From assembly GCF_024323335.1 (NCBI RefSeq), contig NC_066583.1, forward strand, positions 362,989,877 through 363,053,876: a stretch of 64,000 nt of DNA, in the 5' to 3' direction. Numbering within the stretch: position 1 is the stretch's first letter; each line of letters begins with the position of its first letter. Position numbers and translations under genes: made by a program. Below, one piece after another: positions 25,031-36,700 of this stretch. The stretch is from Lathyrus oleraceus (lineage: Eukaryota > Streptophyta > Magnoliopsida > Fabales > Fabaceae). Under the pieces are notes generated by a model, which searched no databases, was not told the origin of the DNA, and saw only the letters and a program-made list of their open reading frames with translations.

Positions 25031-25725
25031 TAATTTTACAACATTTTTTTAATTTCTATTTCACATTTCTTTTTAATCCCCTCATTATTCCTAATGTTTA
25101 TTACCCATTTTATTTATTTTAATTGTTAAATATCGATTTTAATTTATGGATTCAACAATTTCCATGTTGTTTATCTATGATTATTTTTATCGATACATTG
25201 ATAGTATTTCGCCGTGTTTTGATTAATCGCATATGACATTTCAATTATTGTCAACATGCGCAAACCGGCTTTGAGCACATTATTTAGGTTTTGTGTGTCT
25301 CTTAATTTCCATCCGTGCAAATCCCGATCTTACTTTTTTTTAAGTGTGTTGTAAATATAACTTGTTGTGTTATTTATTTTCTTCACATGGCTTACTCTTG
25401 GGCCTTTTTACAATGAGACAGTTCTCTTCCACTTACACTCATACATTGCATTATTTGTTGTTTGGGCCCGATTTAATTATTCCAGTACTTTAAATCCCCA
25501 TTTGACAAAATGTACCCCACCCACTCCCCCGATGTGTAATAATTTTACTGTTTTTCATTTCTTTATTTGTTTGACTGTTTAGTTAGTTACTAACACAAGA
25601 ATAAAACCAACCATTTCCAAAAGATCAAAAAATAAGACTCGATCCAACGTCGAGTATTTTCTCAATAAACAAATCAATCCATTTCTTCTTCCCATTCTAT
25701 TCCATTTCTTTCAAACTTTCATCAA

Positions 25726-26330
25726 ATGCTTGATCCAACGTCAAGCCATTTCTCATAATAAAAACTCAAAAATATCAATTCATATTCAAGACCTTTTCAA
25801 TAAAGATGGAAATGGAACGTGGTGTATACCGCGCACTCCTGAGACTAGGATTCGAGATGGATGTCTCGCCTATCCTAGCTCTCGCCATCATCCAAATTTA
25901 TCTACTTTGTTTTCTCACAAACACTCATTTAAATCTTTCTCAATCGCTCATCAAATGCTTGATCTAATGTCAAGTCATTTTCACAACAAAAATCAAAATA
26001 CTTAATTCCTATCTAAACACTTTTCAATAAGGATGGGAATGGAACATGGTGGATACCCTGCACTCCTGAGATTAAGATTCGAGGCGGATGCCTCGCCTAT
26101 CTTAGCTCTCGCCATCATTTAAAATTGGCAATGCGGTTTCTTCAAACCCTTTCTCAATCAAATTCAAAACACTTAATCTTTATTAAACACTTTTGAAAAT
26201 AAGATGGAAATGGAACGTGATGGATACCACACACTCCTAAGACTAGGATTCGAGATGGATATCTCGCTCATCTAAGTTCTCGCCATTACTCAAAACACAT
26301 CAAACCAATCAATTTCTTTTCTCGCCGTCA
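25726..26330 (+). repeat. Three degenerate tandem repeats of about 200 bp in the LTR
   Basis: A module GATGGAAATGGAACGTG(G), then CACTCCTGAGACTAGGATTC and TCTCGCC...CTCTCGCCAT appears near 25805, 26031 and 26203. The first two are each followed by a CATCAAATGCTTGAT-type link. The 3' LTR retains only the end of the third unit (from 54147), because its deletion ends inside this unit. Confidence 0.7.
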
Positions 26331-27107
26331 TGTGATTAGTCCTTTAAACCTTTTCACAAACGAAAGGTACTTTGTTTCAAAACAATCACTACGCCAAAAA
26401 CTGGAATAGACAGCGCACCTTAGAGGGCGCTTTATTACAAAAGCGCTCTCTAAAGTGAAGCGAAAAAATAAGGAGCAATAGACAGCGCACTTTAGAGGGC
26501 GCTTTTGTAATAAAGCGCCCTCTAAGGTGAAGCGAAAAAATAAGGAGGAGATAGAGGGACAACAATACATGGCGCTTTTTAGAAAGCGCCCTCTAAGGTT
26601 ACCCTTAGAGGGCGCTTTTCAAAAAGCGCTGTTATAAGTCCATGTGCATTTCCAATTTATAAAGCGCTTCTGGAAAGCCTTAGAGAGCGCTTTCATAAGT
26701 GTCCTCTTAGGCCCCCTTTAGAGGGCGCTTTTTTTCCACAAGCGCCCTCTAAGATCCCCTTTAGTAAACATTAAAATTATAACATACTGCGCGTTTTGTT
26801 ATTTCACTCTCTGTTATTTTCGTTCTTTTTCACGTTAGGGTTCTCACTGCTACGATTTTCGCTACTTCTAAGGCGTTCTCCTTCCACCTCTGTTAGATCT
26901 ACGACGTTTCCTCCTTCTACCAATCAAAGGTACACGATGCAGCTTATGAGTGTATTTATTCTAGCATACATTATTACTTGCATTATTGCTTTGTTTTAGC
27001 TTTGCCCCATTTCAGTTTTATGTTATTGTTGTCTATGCTACGTTTGTTTCGACCATCAAAATTAATGATGAAGAAAAAAAATGAAATTTTATGATTTATT
27101 ATTGACT

Positions 27108-27339
27108 CATTTGTTGGTTAACCCTGTGAAGTTTCAATATTCATAGTCATTTAAATAGTTTGGGTTTATTAGGCAAGTGACGGTTGGTTTTTAAATTACG
27201 GAATTTGATATCGCTATGAATCACATTTGTTGGTTAACCCTGTAAAGTTTCAATATTCATAGTCATTTAAATAGTTTGGGTTTATTAGGCAATTGACGGT
27301 TGGTTTTTAAATTGCTGAATTTGATATCGCTATGAATTA
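27108..27339 (+). repeat. 116-bp tandem duplication inside the CACTA element
   Basis: Two adjacent near-identical copies (27108-27223 and 27224-27339) beginning CATTTGTTGGTTAACCCTGT. Separately, a roughly 45-bp piece CTTCTACCAATCAAAGGTAC... near 26914 recurs near 27492, where it directly precedes the transposase remnant. This suggests internal rearrangement. Confidence 0.8.
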
Positions 27340-27621
27340 CATTCAAAGACTGTTGTTAGGGTTCGGTTATGGTTGCATTATAGAGACATTAGAAACCTTT
27401 GATTTCGCGGCTTAGATTGTAGTTTAACAACATTTTGTAAAACCCTAAAAAAGTTTCAAATTTTTTACTATTCAGGCAGCAATATCTAAAACACCTTCTA
27501 CCAATCAAAGGTACACTATGCAGCTTATGAGTGTATTTATTCTAATGTTCAGTCAATCGGACTCCCCAAGTCTCAGCTTGTCGAAAAGAAAGAAGGAAAA
27601 AATCTAATTGGAAATAAAATC

Positions 27622-28488
27622 GTGGCAGTATCAAGGGTCGAACGGGATCAAGTGCATTTGTATGTTCTGCACAATGAGAATGAGGTTGAGTCGTATGTTG
27701 AAATTCACAAGGATGTTCTCCGAGGTTTAAATCCCAATAGAAATGAAAATTGGATAGTACGAGAGCACAATCGATGTTTTATACCTTGGTTTAAGGATCA
27801 TATTTATTCAAAGTATTATTCAGATCCCGCTTCAATAACAGAAAGGTTGAGATGCTTAACATATGGTCCAAGTTTCCATGTTTTTTTTTATAGCGCATAC
27901 GCGATTAATGGATACACATTTTATACCAAAGAACAAGATGATAAAAGTACTATGCAGAATAGTGGTGTCACCGTGGTAGCTGAAGCAATGCACATATCAA
28001 GTGTGAAGGACTTAAACCCCAAATTTGCAAATCTGTCGTATTTTGGTGTTATCGAGCGCATTTGGGTGTTTGATTATGAGAAGTTTCAGATTCCTATATT
28101 TGGTTGCAAGTGGGTTGAAAATAATAACGGCATTCGAATGGATAAGTCAGGATTTTTGCAAGTGGATCTTAATAGGGTGGGATACAAAGATGAGTCTTTT
28201 ATTCTAGCCTCTCAAGCTAGACAAGTGTTCTATGTCAATGATCCGAAAAGTACGAAATGGTCTATAGTTCTTTTTTCTAACAAAGTAATTGATGAAAACA
28301 CTGGAGATCAAGGTGATATTGATGTTGAGATTGAATCGTTTACCAGAAATGATCAAGATGAGAATATTATATCAAATGATTCATATATTAGAAATGATCA
28401 TAATGAGGGTATTTGGATCAATCCAACCGTCCGTGTTGTTAAGAGACATGTAGAACATATTCCAACCAAGAAAAGAAAGAGAACTTAG
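27622..28488 (+). pseudogene. CACTA transposase TnpD C-terminal remnant (DUF4218 end + DUF4216)
   Basis: An open frame of 288 codons. Residues about 10-110 resemble the end of the DUF4218 region and linker of plant En/Spm transposases (NEVESYVEIH, WIVREHNRCFIPWFKDHIY, INGYTFYT.EQD..S.QNSGV). Residues about 138-215 match DUF4216 (LSYFGVIERIWVFDYEKFQI, CKWVENNNGI, SFILASQARQVFYVNDP). A Lys/Arg tail ends it. The catalytic transposase_21 domain that normally precedes is missing. The first codon is GTG, so this is the open end of a truncated gene rather than a true start. It could still be expressed as a truncated DNA-binding product, but nothing shows that. Confidence 0.8.
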
Positions 28489-28611
28489 TGAAAAAGGTAC
28501 AGGTCAAATGATTTTAATTGTTTTCTTTATTACAGGTAAAATGACTTTTATGATTTTAATTGTTTTTACATTTGTCATCTGATTTTAATTGTTTTCTTTA
28601 TTACAGGTAAA

Positions 28612-28827
28612 ATGGCTATTATGAAGTCAATCATTCGTGCAAGGGGCAAGGGATACTTGAAAGTATCAATTGATATTTGTTTAGATGGAGATGTTCCATT
28701 GTCGTCAAGCCTCATTCGTGTAGATGATGATGCTGGATATTTGAAAGTATCCCTCTACGACAATGGAACATGTCCATCTAAACAAATATCAATTCTATCT
28801 TCAAAAGATAAGGGACCAAAAATATAA
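28612..28827 (+). other. Small open frame built on an inverted duplication
   Basis: A 71-codon frame within the CACTA. Its ends contain an inverted repeat: ATTGATATTTGTTTAGATGG and ATGTTCCATTGTCG (28667-28707) recur reverse-complemented at about 28754-28794. A shorter TTGAAAGTATC direct repeat is also present. The protein is not recognised. The hairpin-forming DNA is the notable feature. The ATTACAGGTAAAATG direct repeat before it (28532 and 28599) indicates duplication of an intron-like boundary. Confidence 0.5.
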
Positions 28828-30151
28828 GGGGATTACGCAGCAAATCGAGTCAGTTGCATAAAAAAAAAGGTATAAACACAATTATATGATATTTATGCAT
28901 AGAAAATGTTAATTCTTGATCTTATACTTCACCTAACTAATTTTATGATATTTTAGGTTCATGCTATTGATATTGAACAAAAAGAGGTTGTTGCTAAGAA
29001 GACTGCGGCTAGCAAAAAAAACATACATCTCAGAGATGCTTTTGCTACTTAGTTTTATTTCTTTTTAAGTTATGAATTGGTTGTATATTTAGAATCTTTA
29101 GAAGTTAAACGATTATATATCAGTGGATTGTTGTATATGTATGGATTGTTGTATATAAGGCTTGTTGAATGCAATGTGTGAAAAAGGACTTCAAATTATA
29201 CAATTTTGGGTGTACTGCTTCAATATACAGGTTGTCTAAAATAAATAAATAAAATATAGCGCTTTTTAAAAAAAAAAAAATTTAAATAACCACCCACTTT
29301 AGAGGGCGCTTTCCAAAATAAGCGCCCTCTAAACCCTTTAAATTTCCACTTTAGAGGGCGCTTTCCAGTAAAAGCGCCCTCTAAACCCTTAAAAGTTTCC
29401 ACTTTAGAGGGCGCTTTCTTTAAAAAGCGCCCTCTAAAGTGGCCCTTAAAGGGCTTAAAGAGCCACTTTAGAGAGCGCTTTCACCAGGAAAAAAAGCGCT
29501 GTCTTTACCTATGTCAGCGCCAGATTAAAGGGCGCTTTAAAGCGCTGTTATAGGCCAAAAAAAGCGCCCTCTTTTCCCTTATTTGGCGTAGTGAATGCAA
29601 GGCAATGTTTTTCCACCTGTTTTGGGTAGTCCAACAATGTTTTCATCGATTTGACACAAAGTAGCTTTCGCTAAAATCGACCAACAAACAAACATTTTCT
29701 ACCCAGAACTATGTAAGCCTTGATTTCTCTGTTGAGATGCGTAGGAGCAGGATTTGTAAATCTTGTCAGACCCACTAATAAAAAACTTAGGTTTAGTCCT
29801 TCGTCAAAAATCCAAAAATATTCTCCTCTCTTCTATTCTTTCCCACTTAATTACTTGAAAAGCCTAACATTTCAACTAACACTAATGCACACAACTAACA
29901 TAATGGTTCCCGTTGAGTACAACGGACGTGAGGGGTGCTAATACCTTCCCCTTGCGTAATCAACTCCCGAACCCTGATTTGGTTGCGACGACCATAATCA
30001 TTGTCGTTTTTTTCTTGGATTTTATCGATATTTCCCCTTTCCTTTTTAGGAATAAATAAAGTCCGGTGGCGACTCTGTTCAGTCCATCATCGCGAGCGCG
30101 CGAGCGCGCTTCGCTAGGTCGTGTTCTCATTTTTTCTTGAGGTACGACAAA

Positions 30152-30169
30152 TGGCAACTCTGTTGGGGA
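30152..30169 (+). other. Primer-binding site of family B
   Basis: TGGCAACTCTGTTGGGGA, two bases after the LTR end GGTACGACA. It looks like the TGGCGACTCTG-type primer site of Ogre/Tat elements, usually assigned to tRNA-Arg by family knowledge. A near copy lies inside the LTR at 30067-30079. Confidence 0.65.
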
Positions 30170-30387
30170 TTGTTGTTCCCTAAGCGAGTCAGGCCTAGTT
30201 AGGACGTTTGTGTGCCTTTGTTGTTTAATTGTGTGGCTTTTCCTTATTTATTGCTTTTTATTATCTTTATTATTATTTTGATATATTTTTTGTATATTGG
30301 TTCAATGAGTTGGGTACTGATATTCGATTGCAAACCATGTGGGAAAGACTCTACACCCGAGTCTAGAGTGGAAAAAAAAACATAAGA

Positions 30388-30915
30388 TAGGATGATGGTT
30401 GAGTAGTACAGACTCCCGAGGTGAATACTTCGTAAGAGTCGGTACGAGAACCTCACTTAGAGTAGATCCTTTTGCAAATATTGTTGCCCGAGGTGTATAC
30501 CTTGTAAGCTTCAATGTTTGAAAGGGGTCCATGACTCTAAGAACCTTTAGAACATTGAACCTTTGACCAACTAGAAATGATGGTTGCGTAGTATGGATTC
30601 TCGAGGTGAATACTTCGTAAGAATCGATACGAGAACCTCGCTCAGAATAGGTTCTCTAGATGGAGTTGACGATCGGAAAGTATTTTCCGTAAGCGTCAAA
30701 CATTCTTTTGAATCCATGACTCTGAGTACCCTGTCTAGAACCGAGTCGATGGTTGCGTAGTGTGGACTCCCGAGGTGAATACTTCGTAAGAGTCGGTACG
30801 AGAACCTCACCCAGAATAGATTCACTTGATGGAGTTGACGACCGGAAAGTATTTTCCGTAAGCGTCAAACATTCTTGCGGATCAATGACTCTGGGGATCC
30901 TTTGTAACAAAGCCC
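30388..30915 (+). repeat. Leader tandem repeats, period about 171-189 bp
   Basis: Three units start near 30388, 30577 and 30748 with GATGGTTG(c/a)GTAGT. They share GGTGAATACTTCGTAAGA, GTACGAGAACCTC and, in the last two, GACGA(t/c)CGGAAAGTATTTTC. They sit between the primer-binding site and gag. Overlapping open frames on the minus strand only mirror the repeat and are not genes. Confidence 0.8.
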
Positions 30916-31129
30916 TAGATCATACCCGGTGAGAACCCCTGTTTTGGAAAGCAATCAGATTTACCCGTACCTCAGACTTTTGAACCCGTGTATTAAAAAA
31001 AACAAATATGCATGGCTTGCATTGCATTCATTCACATTCCATTGCATCTGTATCTCATCATAATGTATGTCATTTTCCAGACAAAATACAAAAAAAAACT
31101 CATCCACCCTTTGTCCATGATTTCGCAAA

Positions 31130-31828
31130 ATGATTCCTGACACGTGTTTAGAACAAAGAACCATGTCTCAAGAGATGATGGACGAGCTAAGGAAAGGTCA
31201 AGAAGCATTGAAGGAGGAACTCAATCTGTTGAAGAGCCAAGTGGGATGGGTCATGGAAACCCTGCAAGCCTTATTGAGAAAAGAGGGTCATCCCATATCC
31301 ATTGCTACAATAGAGGGAGTTACTACTCCACATCCATCTGGTGTTACCCTAAGTCAAGGGAAATTCTATATGGCAACTCCTCACCTACTAGCATATGGAC
31401 CTCCCTTAGGATGTCATCATCAACATCCTTTGACTATTCCTCCTCAAAATCACCAAAGTCATGGTCAAAGCAAAAATATGAATCAGAACAAGGCGAACAA
31501 AAATCACAACGACCCGATTCCGGTGCCATATAGCAATCTCTACCCACAACTGATCCAGAATGCTTTGGTGACCCCTCGAGCTCTCACACCTACGTCACCA
31601 TACCTGCCATGGTACAATCCAAATGCAACATGTGAATTCCATAAAGGGGAAGTGGGACATGACCTAGATTCTTACTTAGCGCTGAAAGCCTTGGTACGCG
31701 AGCTGATTAACAAAAAGAGCTTAGTCTTTGAAGAAGATCACCCGAAGGTCAAGTGCGGATACCATACTGGAACAATGGGCACTCCATCAAGGAATGCAAG
31801 AGTTTTAAGCTCAAGCTGCAAAGATTGA
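31130..31828 (+). pseudogene. Family B gag remnant, module 1
   Basis: An open frame of 232 codons. It has an acidic coiled-coil-like start (EEMMDELRKGQEALKEELNL-type pattern), a Gln/Asn/His-rich linker, then the Ty3/gypsy plant gag signature PYSNLYPQLIQNALV, WYNPNATCEFHKGEVGHDLD and YLALKALVRELINK. The usual motif is a CxxH-type knuckle-like CEYH..GxxGHxxExC; here the final Cys is replaced (SYLALK), so the knuckle is broken. A second partial CGYHTG motif follows immediately and then a frame loss. The product is a capsid-precursor remnant, unlikely to be functional. Confidence 0.7.
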
Positions 31829-31935
31829 TTGACATTAGGTCACCAACACTCAAGGAGGAAAGCTCGGGTACATACATCTTGATTTCTGGGCCAAGTAGCG
31901 AGAAAGGCAAATGACCTCAGAAACCCCTCAAGGTT

Positions 31936-32606
31936 TTGTACCACAAGGAAGAAGTCAGGGAGGTGGCTAATGAGATATCATCGTTTCCCGATAAGAGAAT
32001 TGAGATATCACCTTGGATTTCTAATGTCACGACCCAGGGCAACGGAAGCAAAGGAGAAGTGAGTAGTGGATCCAAGAGGGTTGCATCCAACGATCAGATT
32101 GAAGGAAAAAAATTTGAGGATCGTCGTGCCAATATCAAAAAGTTTGTTGATCCTAACCTTCAAGTGGCTGAAAATGAGCAGTTAGCAATGCCCGAAGGGC
32201 CATACCAGCAAACGTTACCTTTTGGTCTTTATTACAAACAATTTGGTTTTCTCCTCATCCAAATCAACAAGCCCAAGGCCCAAGATATCAAAATTAGCAT
32301 AGGCCTCAAAGTAACTTGGAAAGAAGAAACGATCCTCGTCATCCAATCCTCATGCTATATAGCCAACTCCTACAACCTCTGATTCAAAACTCGTTGGTGG
32401 TTCCCAAGTCTCTTAAGCCGGTTCCACAACCTTACCCACCGGGGTATGACCCAAATGAGAAATGTGGATATCATGTCGGATCAGAAGGGCACTCAACTGA
32501 AGACTGCAACGCTTTCAAAGCCAAAGTACAACAATTGATTGACAACAGGTACATAGCCTTTCAAGAACGAAGCTTGGTGGTAAACGTTAACCCATCGGCC
32601 GGATAA
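31936..32606 (+). pseudogene. Family B gag remnant, module 2 (repeated C-terminal gag motif)
   Basis: Two overlapping frames joined by a frameshift at about 32316-32380. The second holds LLQPLIQNSLVVPKSLKPVP then YDPNEKCGYHVGSEGHSTED and CNAFKAKVQQLIDNRYIAFQ. This repeats the gag module at 31530-31730, but with its Cys/His set intact (C..H....GH...DC). The sequence goes straight to non-coding DNA after 32606, with no protease, RT, RNase H or integrase. The element therefore lost its pol. Confidence 0.65.
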
Positions 32607-33664
32607 GTGCGAAGGTCTCAAGGGGTGTCCCCATAGGTTAATGGATCAAGTTTGAAGAAGTCATTCCCCAAAGCTGGCAATCATTTGGTTGTTTCAACAT
32701 TTCTTTTGTAGTTTCCTCGCATGTTGATTGTTAATTGCTTTTAAGCATTGTTGTTTTCTTTGAATTGGTAAGATTAATGAAATGTTTATGCATCTTTTGA
32801 ATTGATCCATTCGTATTCACTCGTTTTTCATTCATGTTAAAAACAAAAATACTCCTCTCGTTCACTTTTGTTTACCAAACCGTTGTGTTAACAAAGATTG
32901 GAAGGAGGATGATGAAAACGAAACACCTGAAATTGTTGTGGTATGCTTTTGAGTAAAACCTTGTCGATGATGTAAGGCATTGTTTCGAATCCCCAAACAC
33001 TGAAGTGATAAGGAGTTAATCCCTAGACAACCACTTTGAGCCTAGAAGTTGGTGTTTATTTAGGATCTAAAACCCTTAATCTTAACCTGGGGCAGGGTAG
33101 TTGTGTTCAGATAGTTTGACCGTGCATTCGATCTTTCAAAAAAAATTCGTCCATATGTACGCCCTCCAATTAGGTTCAACAATATGTTATCCTTCGCGCA
33201 TATGTTGTGGTGTCGAAGAAGCTGAGAAAAGCTAAAATTAGTGTTGGTTGATCCTCATCCACCAATAACCTGGCAGTCAACACGTAAAAAAAACAGAAAA
33301 AAGTCCGCTAAGTCAAACACCACAAAATGACTTAGGCAAAAGTCAGGGCATCCCGATGGACCGAAAGCTTCAAAGAAGCGGTCCAGGAAAAATTAGGGAT
33401 AAATAAAATCAATCAAAATAGGTCATTAAATCCTCAACAAAAACAAAATAAGGTGACTGTCATTTCAAGAAAATCTCACCTTGAATCCTCATTTTCACTT
33501 TCGCACCTTCAAAGTCGAATGCGTGTATTGAATTAACTGAACATAGGAACTGGAGATCATCAAGGAGAAGGGGTGGGTAAAAATAAATTTTGAGCCTTAT
33601 ATCCTTTTGTTTCAAAAAACCGTGAACCAGACCACGTTACCATCCTTAAAAGACCTAATTGAGG
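32607..33664 (+). other. Family B internal non-coding region
   Basis: No coding frame. It likely represents untranslated sequence remaining after pol loss. The end (33636-33723) contains a 44-bp tandem duplication GTTACCATCCTTAAAAGACC...GGTATTC that spans the left edge of the inserted solo LTR. Confidence 0.5.
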
Positions 33665-33708
33665 TGTAGCGGGGTATTCGTTACCATCCTTAAAAGACCT
33701 AATTGAGG

Positions 33709-36700
33709 TGTAGCGGGGTATTCGTTACCATTAGAGATATTGACTAAATCCAAGGTAAATCATACAAGTCGAGTCGCCACCGCACTTCTATTTATCCAAG
33801 GGAATGGTTAGAAAGCGAACAAAAACCTAAAAAGTTTTAACAAAAACTAGTAAAAGAAACAGAGATCTGGGTAAGGGGGTTGGTTATGCAATGGGAAGGT
33901 GTTAGGCACCCAAAACATCCTAGGTACTCCTAGGGAGCCCTTTTCACATTTGTTGTAAGGTTGGTATTTTGTGAAAATTTATTTGTGCAAACATGATTGA
34001 AGGGATGAGAAAAGAATGTACAAGTTATTTACATTTTATGTTTGGATGGATAAACCCATTGCCTACGTACCATCTTTAGAAAAAAGATTAGGATCAAAAC
34101 CTCGTAGTTCGGGGTAAAAATTTCAAAATGAGTTGGTGAATTGATTGGTCCAAAAGCCTTAAGGTATTTTTTTATCCAAGGGAGAAAACTCAACCTAAAA
34201 CCACAAATCCACCATGTGAGGATAGCTTCAACATGCTAGTGAGGGGTTAACCCTATAATAAGCATGGAAGACTCATTGTCCATCACTAAGGATATAGGTG
34301 AGTATTATATCTACCTCAAGGATAACTCAAACCTAATAACTAGAGGTTATGAAAAAAGTTTTGATTAGAAAGTGGCCATTGAAACCACAAAAAGACATTT
34401 GAATGGGTTGTATTTACCAAATGAAAGTATTTACAAAATATGGTCAAAGTTAACTTAAAGATTCAATTCAAAATAAGTGTTATGAAAAGGAATTTTGAAA
34501 ATCAAAAGCATAAGGCTTAGGTTTCTAATATTGAAAACAAGTGTTAAATGTTTGCACAAAAGCTTTGGCTTGGGTTAGAGTGGGGAGAAGAAGAAGAAGG
34601 GCTAAAGTCCTAAGCAAAACAAAAAGGTGAGGGATAAAGAAACAAAACCACACAAGGAGTTCCTCTCTTGAGATCATATTGATGATCCAAGTAGCTCCCA
34701 TCCCTTGGAATAAGCAATCACAAGCATAAACTCAAGCAATCAACAAGCAATGGATTTGAGATAAGGTTCTTCAAGGCATCTTGAATTTCTCTTTTAAGAG
34801 CTCATGGTAATGGTCCCTCAATTAGGCTCGAGCTGGAATCCCTAGCACAAAGAAAACACACATCAAAAGTTCTATAATCACAATCAAAGAATGGACAAGA
34901 GGGAGTTTAGAATATGGTCCTTTCAAAATTCTTCCTTAAGCTTTAAGCATTCTAAAGGCAGGAGGCCTAGTTGCTCTTTGACATTTAAGCACTCTAAAGG
35001 CATGAGGCCTAGTTGCTATTCAAATTCCATTTGCTTGGGTAAGGTCCTAAATTCTAAGTTCATATTGTCCAATTCTTCACATTTGAGTCACAACAAACAT
35101 ACAAACACAAGCACAAAAGATATATACAATAATTATATACCCAAGTGGGCAAAAGGCAAAGGGCTTTAACATAAACATGTGCTCCAATGAGCAAAGGAAA
35201 AAACAAATGAATAATATGTGCAAGAATAGTAAATTGCATAAAAGTAAAGTGCATAAAATAAAAGTTAGTTGTTAGTGGTTAATGGTTAGGGGGCCATAAG
35301 GCAAAAATTTAGCGCTATGTTAAGCAATCGTAATTGGACTTATGTAGAAGTCACAACTATCTGAGGCCGGTAAATAATAATGTAGGCAACAACACAAGTT
35401 AGGAGTCTTGATTAGTGAATCAAGTCCCAACAACTTGCCATGCCAAAAAGAAGAAGAGAATTGATCTTGTATTGATTTAAGCCTTTTGCATGATTTAGGA
35501 AACAACCTATCCTTAATGCAAAGCCATTCACTTGATCAATTGATCAAGATGAATTAGATTTGGATCAAGGAAGATTAAGTCTCCCTAATCAATGCCAACT
35601 TATCAACCTTCAACTCATTGATCAAAAAAGAGAAAAAGAAGAAGAAGAAGAAGAAGATGAATAATGAAAATAAAAATGGCAAAAGTAAAATGCATTAAAT
35701 GAAATAAAATGTACCAATCACCATATGTTGACCAATGGCATTGAAAGTCAAGGACAAACAATCAAAAACAGAAGTGAGATGAAGATTGGAGGTCAAGAAA
35801 TGAACAAAATATTTTTGACATTTTTAATATTTAAAATAAACTTGAATTAAAATATTAAAGAAAGGTCAAACTTCAAAATCACTTCAAATCAACTTTGAAA
35901 AGTCCAAGTGATTTATCCTAAGTTCAACAAGGTCAAACAAAGTTTGACAAAAAATTTCAGCATTTTTAAAAGTCAGAAACTATTTTTAATCAATTAAAAA
36001 TGAATAAAAATAACCTAATTGAACTAAAATCTCAAATCAATTAGAAAATTGATGAGAATATTTTTCATATATTCATCATCATTCAAATAGGTTAGGAAAA
36101 TATTTTTGTATTTTTTTGAATATCAAAAAACTATTTAAAATGAATTAAAAATAACCAGAAAAGAGAAAATTCACAAAAAATATCAAATGACAAAATAAAA
36201 AATATTAAAAATCAGAAATAGAAACTAGAAATCATTTGGAGACTAATGCAACTGGTCCCATAATTTTTGGATTAAAAATGAGAGAGATATTGAGTTTTGA
36301 AATAAAATGGAATTTAAGAAAATAAAATCAGAAATTAAAAATGGCAAAAAAACGAGAGCCCTTGGATCTGAGCTCATTAATTGAGCTGGCAGATCCAAGC
36401 ATCCAGAGGCGCGCGCCTATTGTAGTCCACGGTCAATGCAATCACATGGAAACCAAGAAAAAGTCATAACAATGAATGACCTGGATTAGATCTGGAAATA
36501 TCATCACACGGTCCAGATTGGATCTGGCAATGAAGCAGCCACCGTCTTCTTCGGTGAGCATGCATTTTCTGGCCAGAATTGCAGAGATCCAAACCTTAAT
36601 GAAAATGCACGATCTATACATCAAATTAAAGCTAGGGTGATGTACATCACCCATGTACCATCCATTTTCACTCTAGACTTCCATGGTGTAAGAAATCAGA

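Larger units (their letters stand above)
26387..29593 (+). mobile_element. CACTA (En/Spm) transposon, 3.2 kb, internally deleted
   Basis: The ends are CACTACGCCAAAAA and TTATTTGGCGTAGTG (inverted). A 3-bp AAT duplication flanks it (26384-26386 and 29594-29596). The other LTR of the host element has the empty site AAAACAATGCAAGG at 54271, which proves the insertion. Subterminal arrays of TTAGAGGGCGCTT / AAGCGCCCTCTAA occupy about 26420-26760 and 29290-29575, as expected for transposase-binding repeats of CACTA elements. Only a C-terminal TnpD-type frame survives inside, so it is non-autonomous. Confidence 0.92.
18873..30149 (+). repeat. Family B 5' LTR (11.3 kb including a CACTA insertion)
   Basis: Spans TGTCACACC to GGTACGACA. 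Without the 3.2-kb CACTA and its 3-bp duplication it is about 8.07 kb, exceptionally long for an LTR. The U3 part (18873 to about 24390) is filled with fragments of host genes. A TATA box lies at 24394-24403. The 3' part has a tRNA-like segment, three roughly 200-bp tandem repeats and an AATAAATAAA polyadenylation-type signal near 30052. It matches the 3' LTR closely except for one large deletion there and the nested insertions. Confidence 0.88.

Noticed and set aside
30244..30910. Minus-strand frames with repeated SYRLLRSIHLGS-type peptides
   Set aside because: Mirror translation of the leader tandem repeats of family B.
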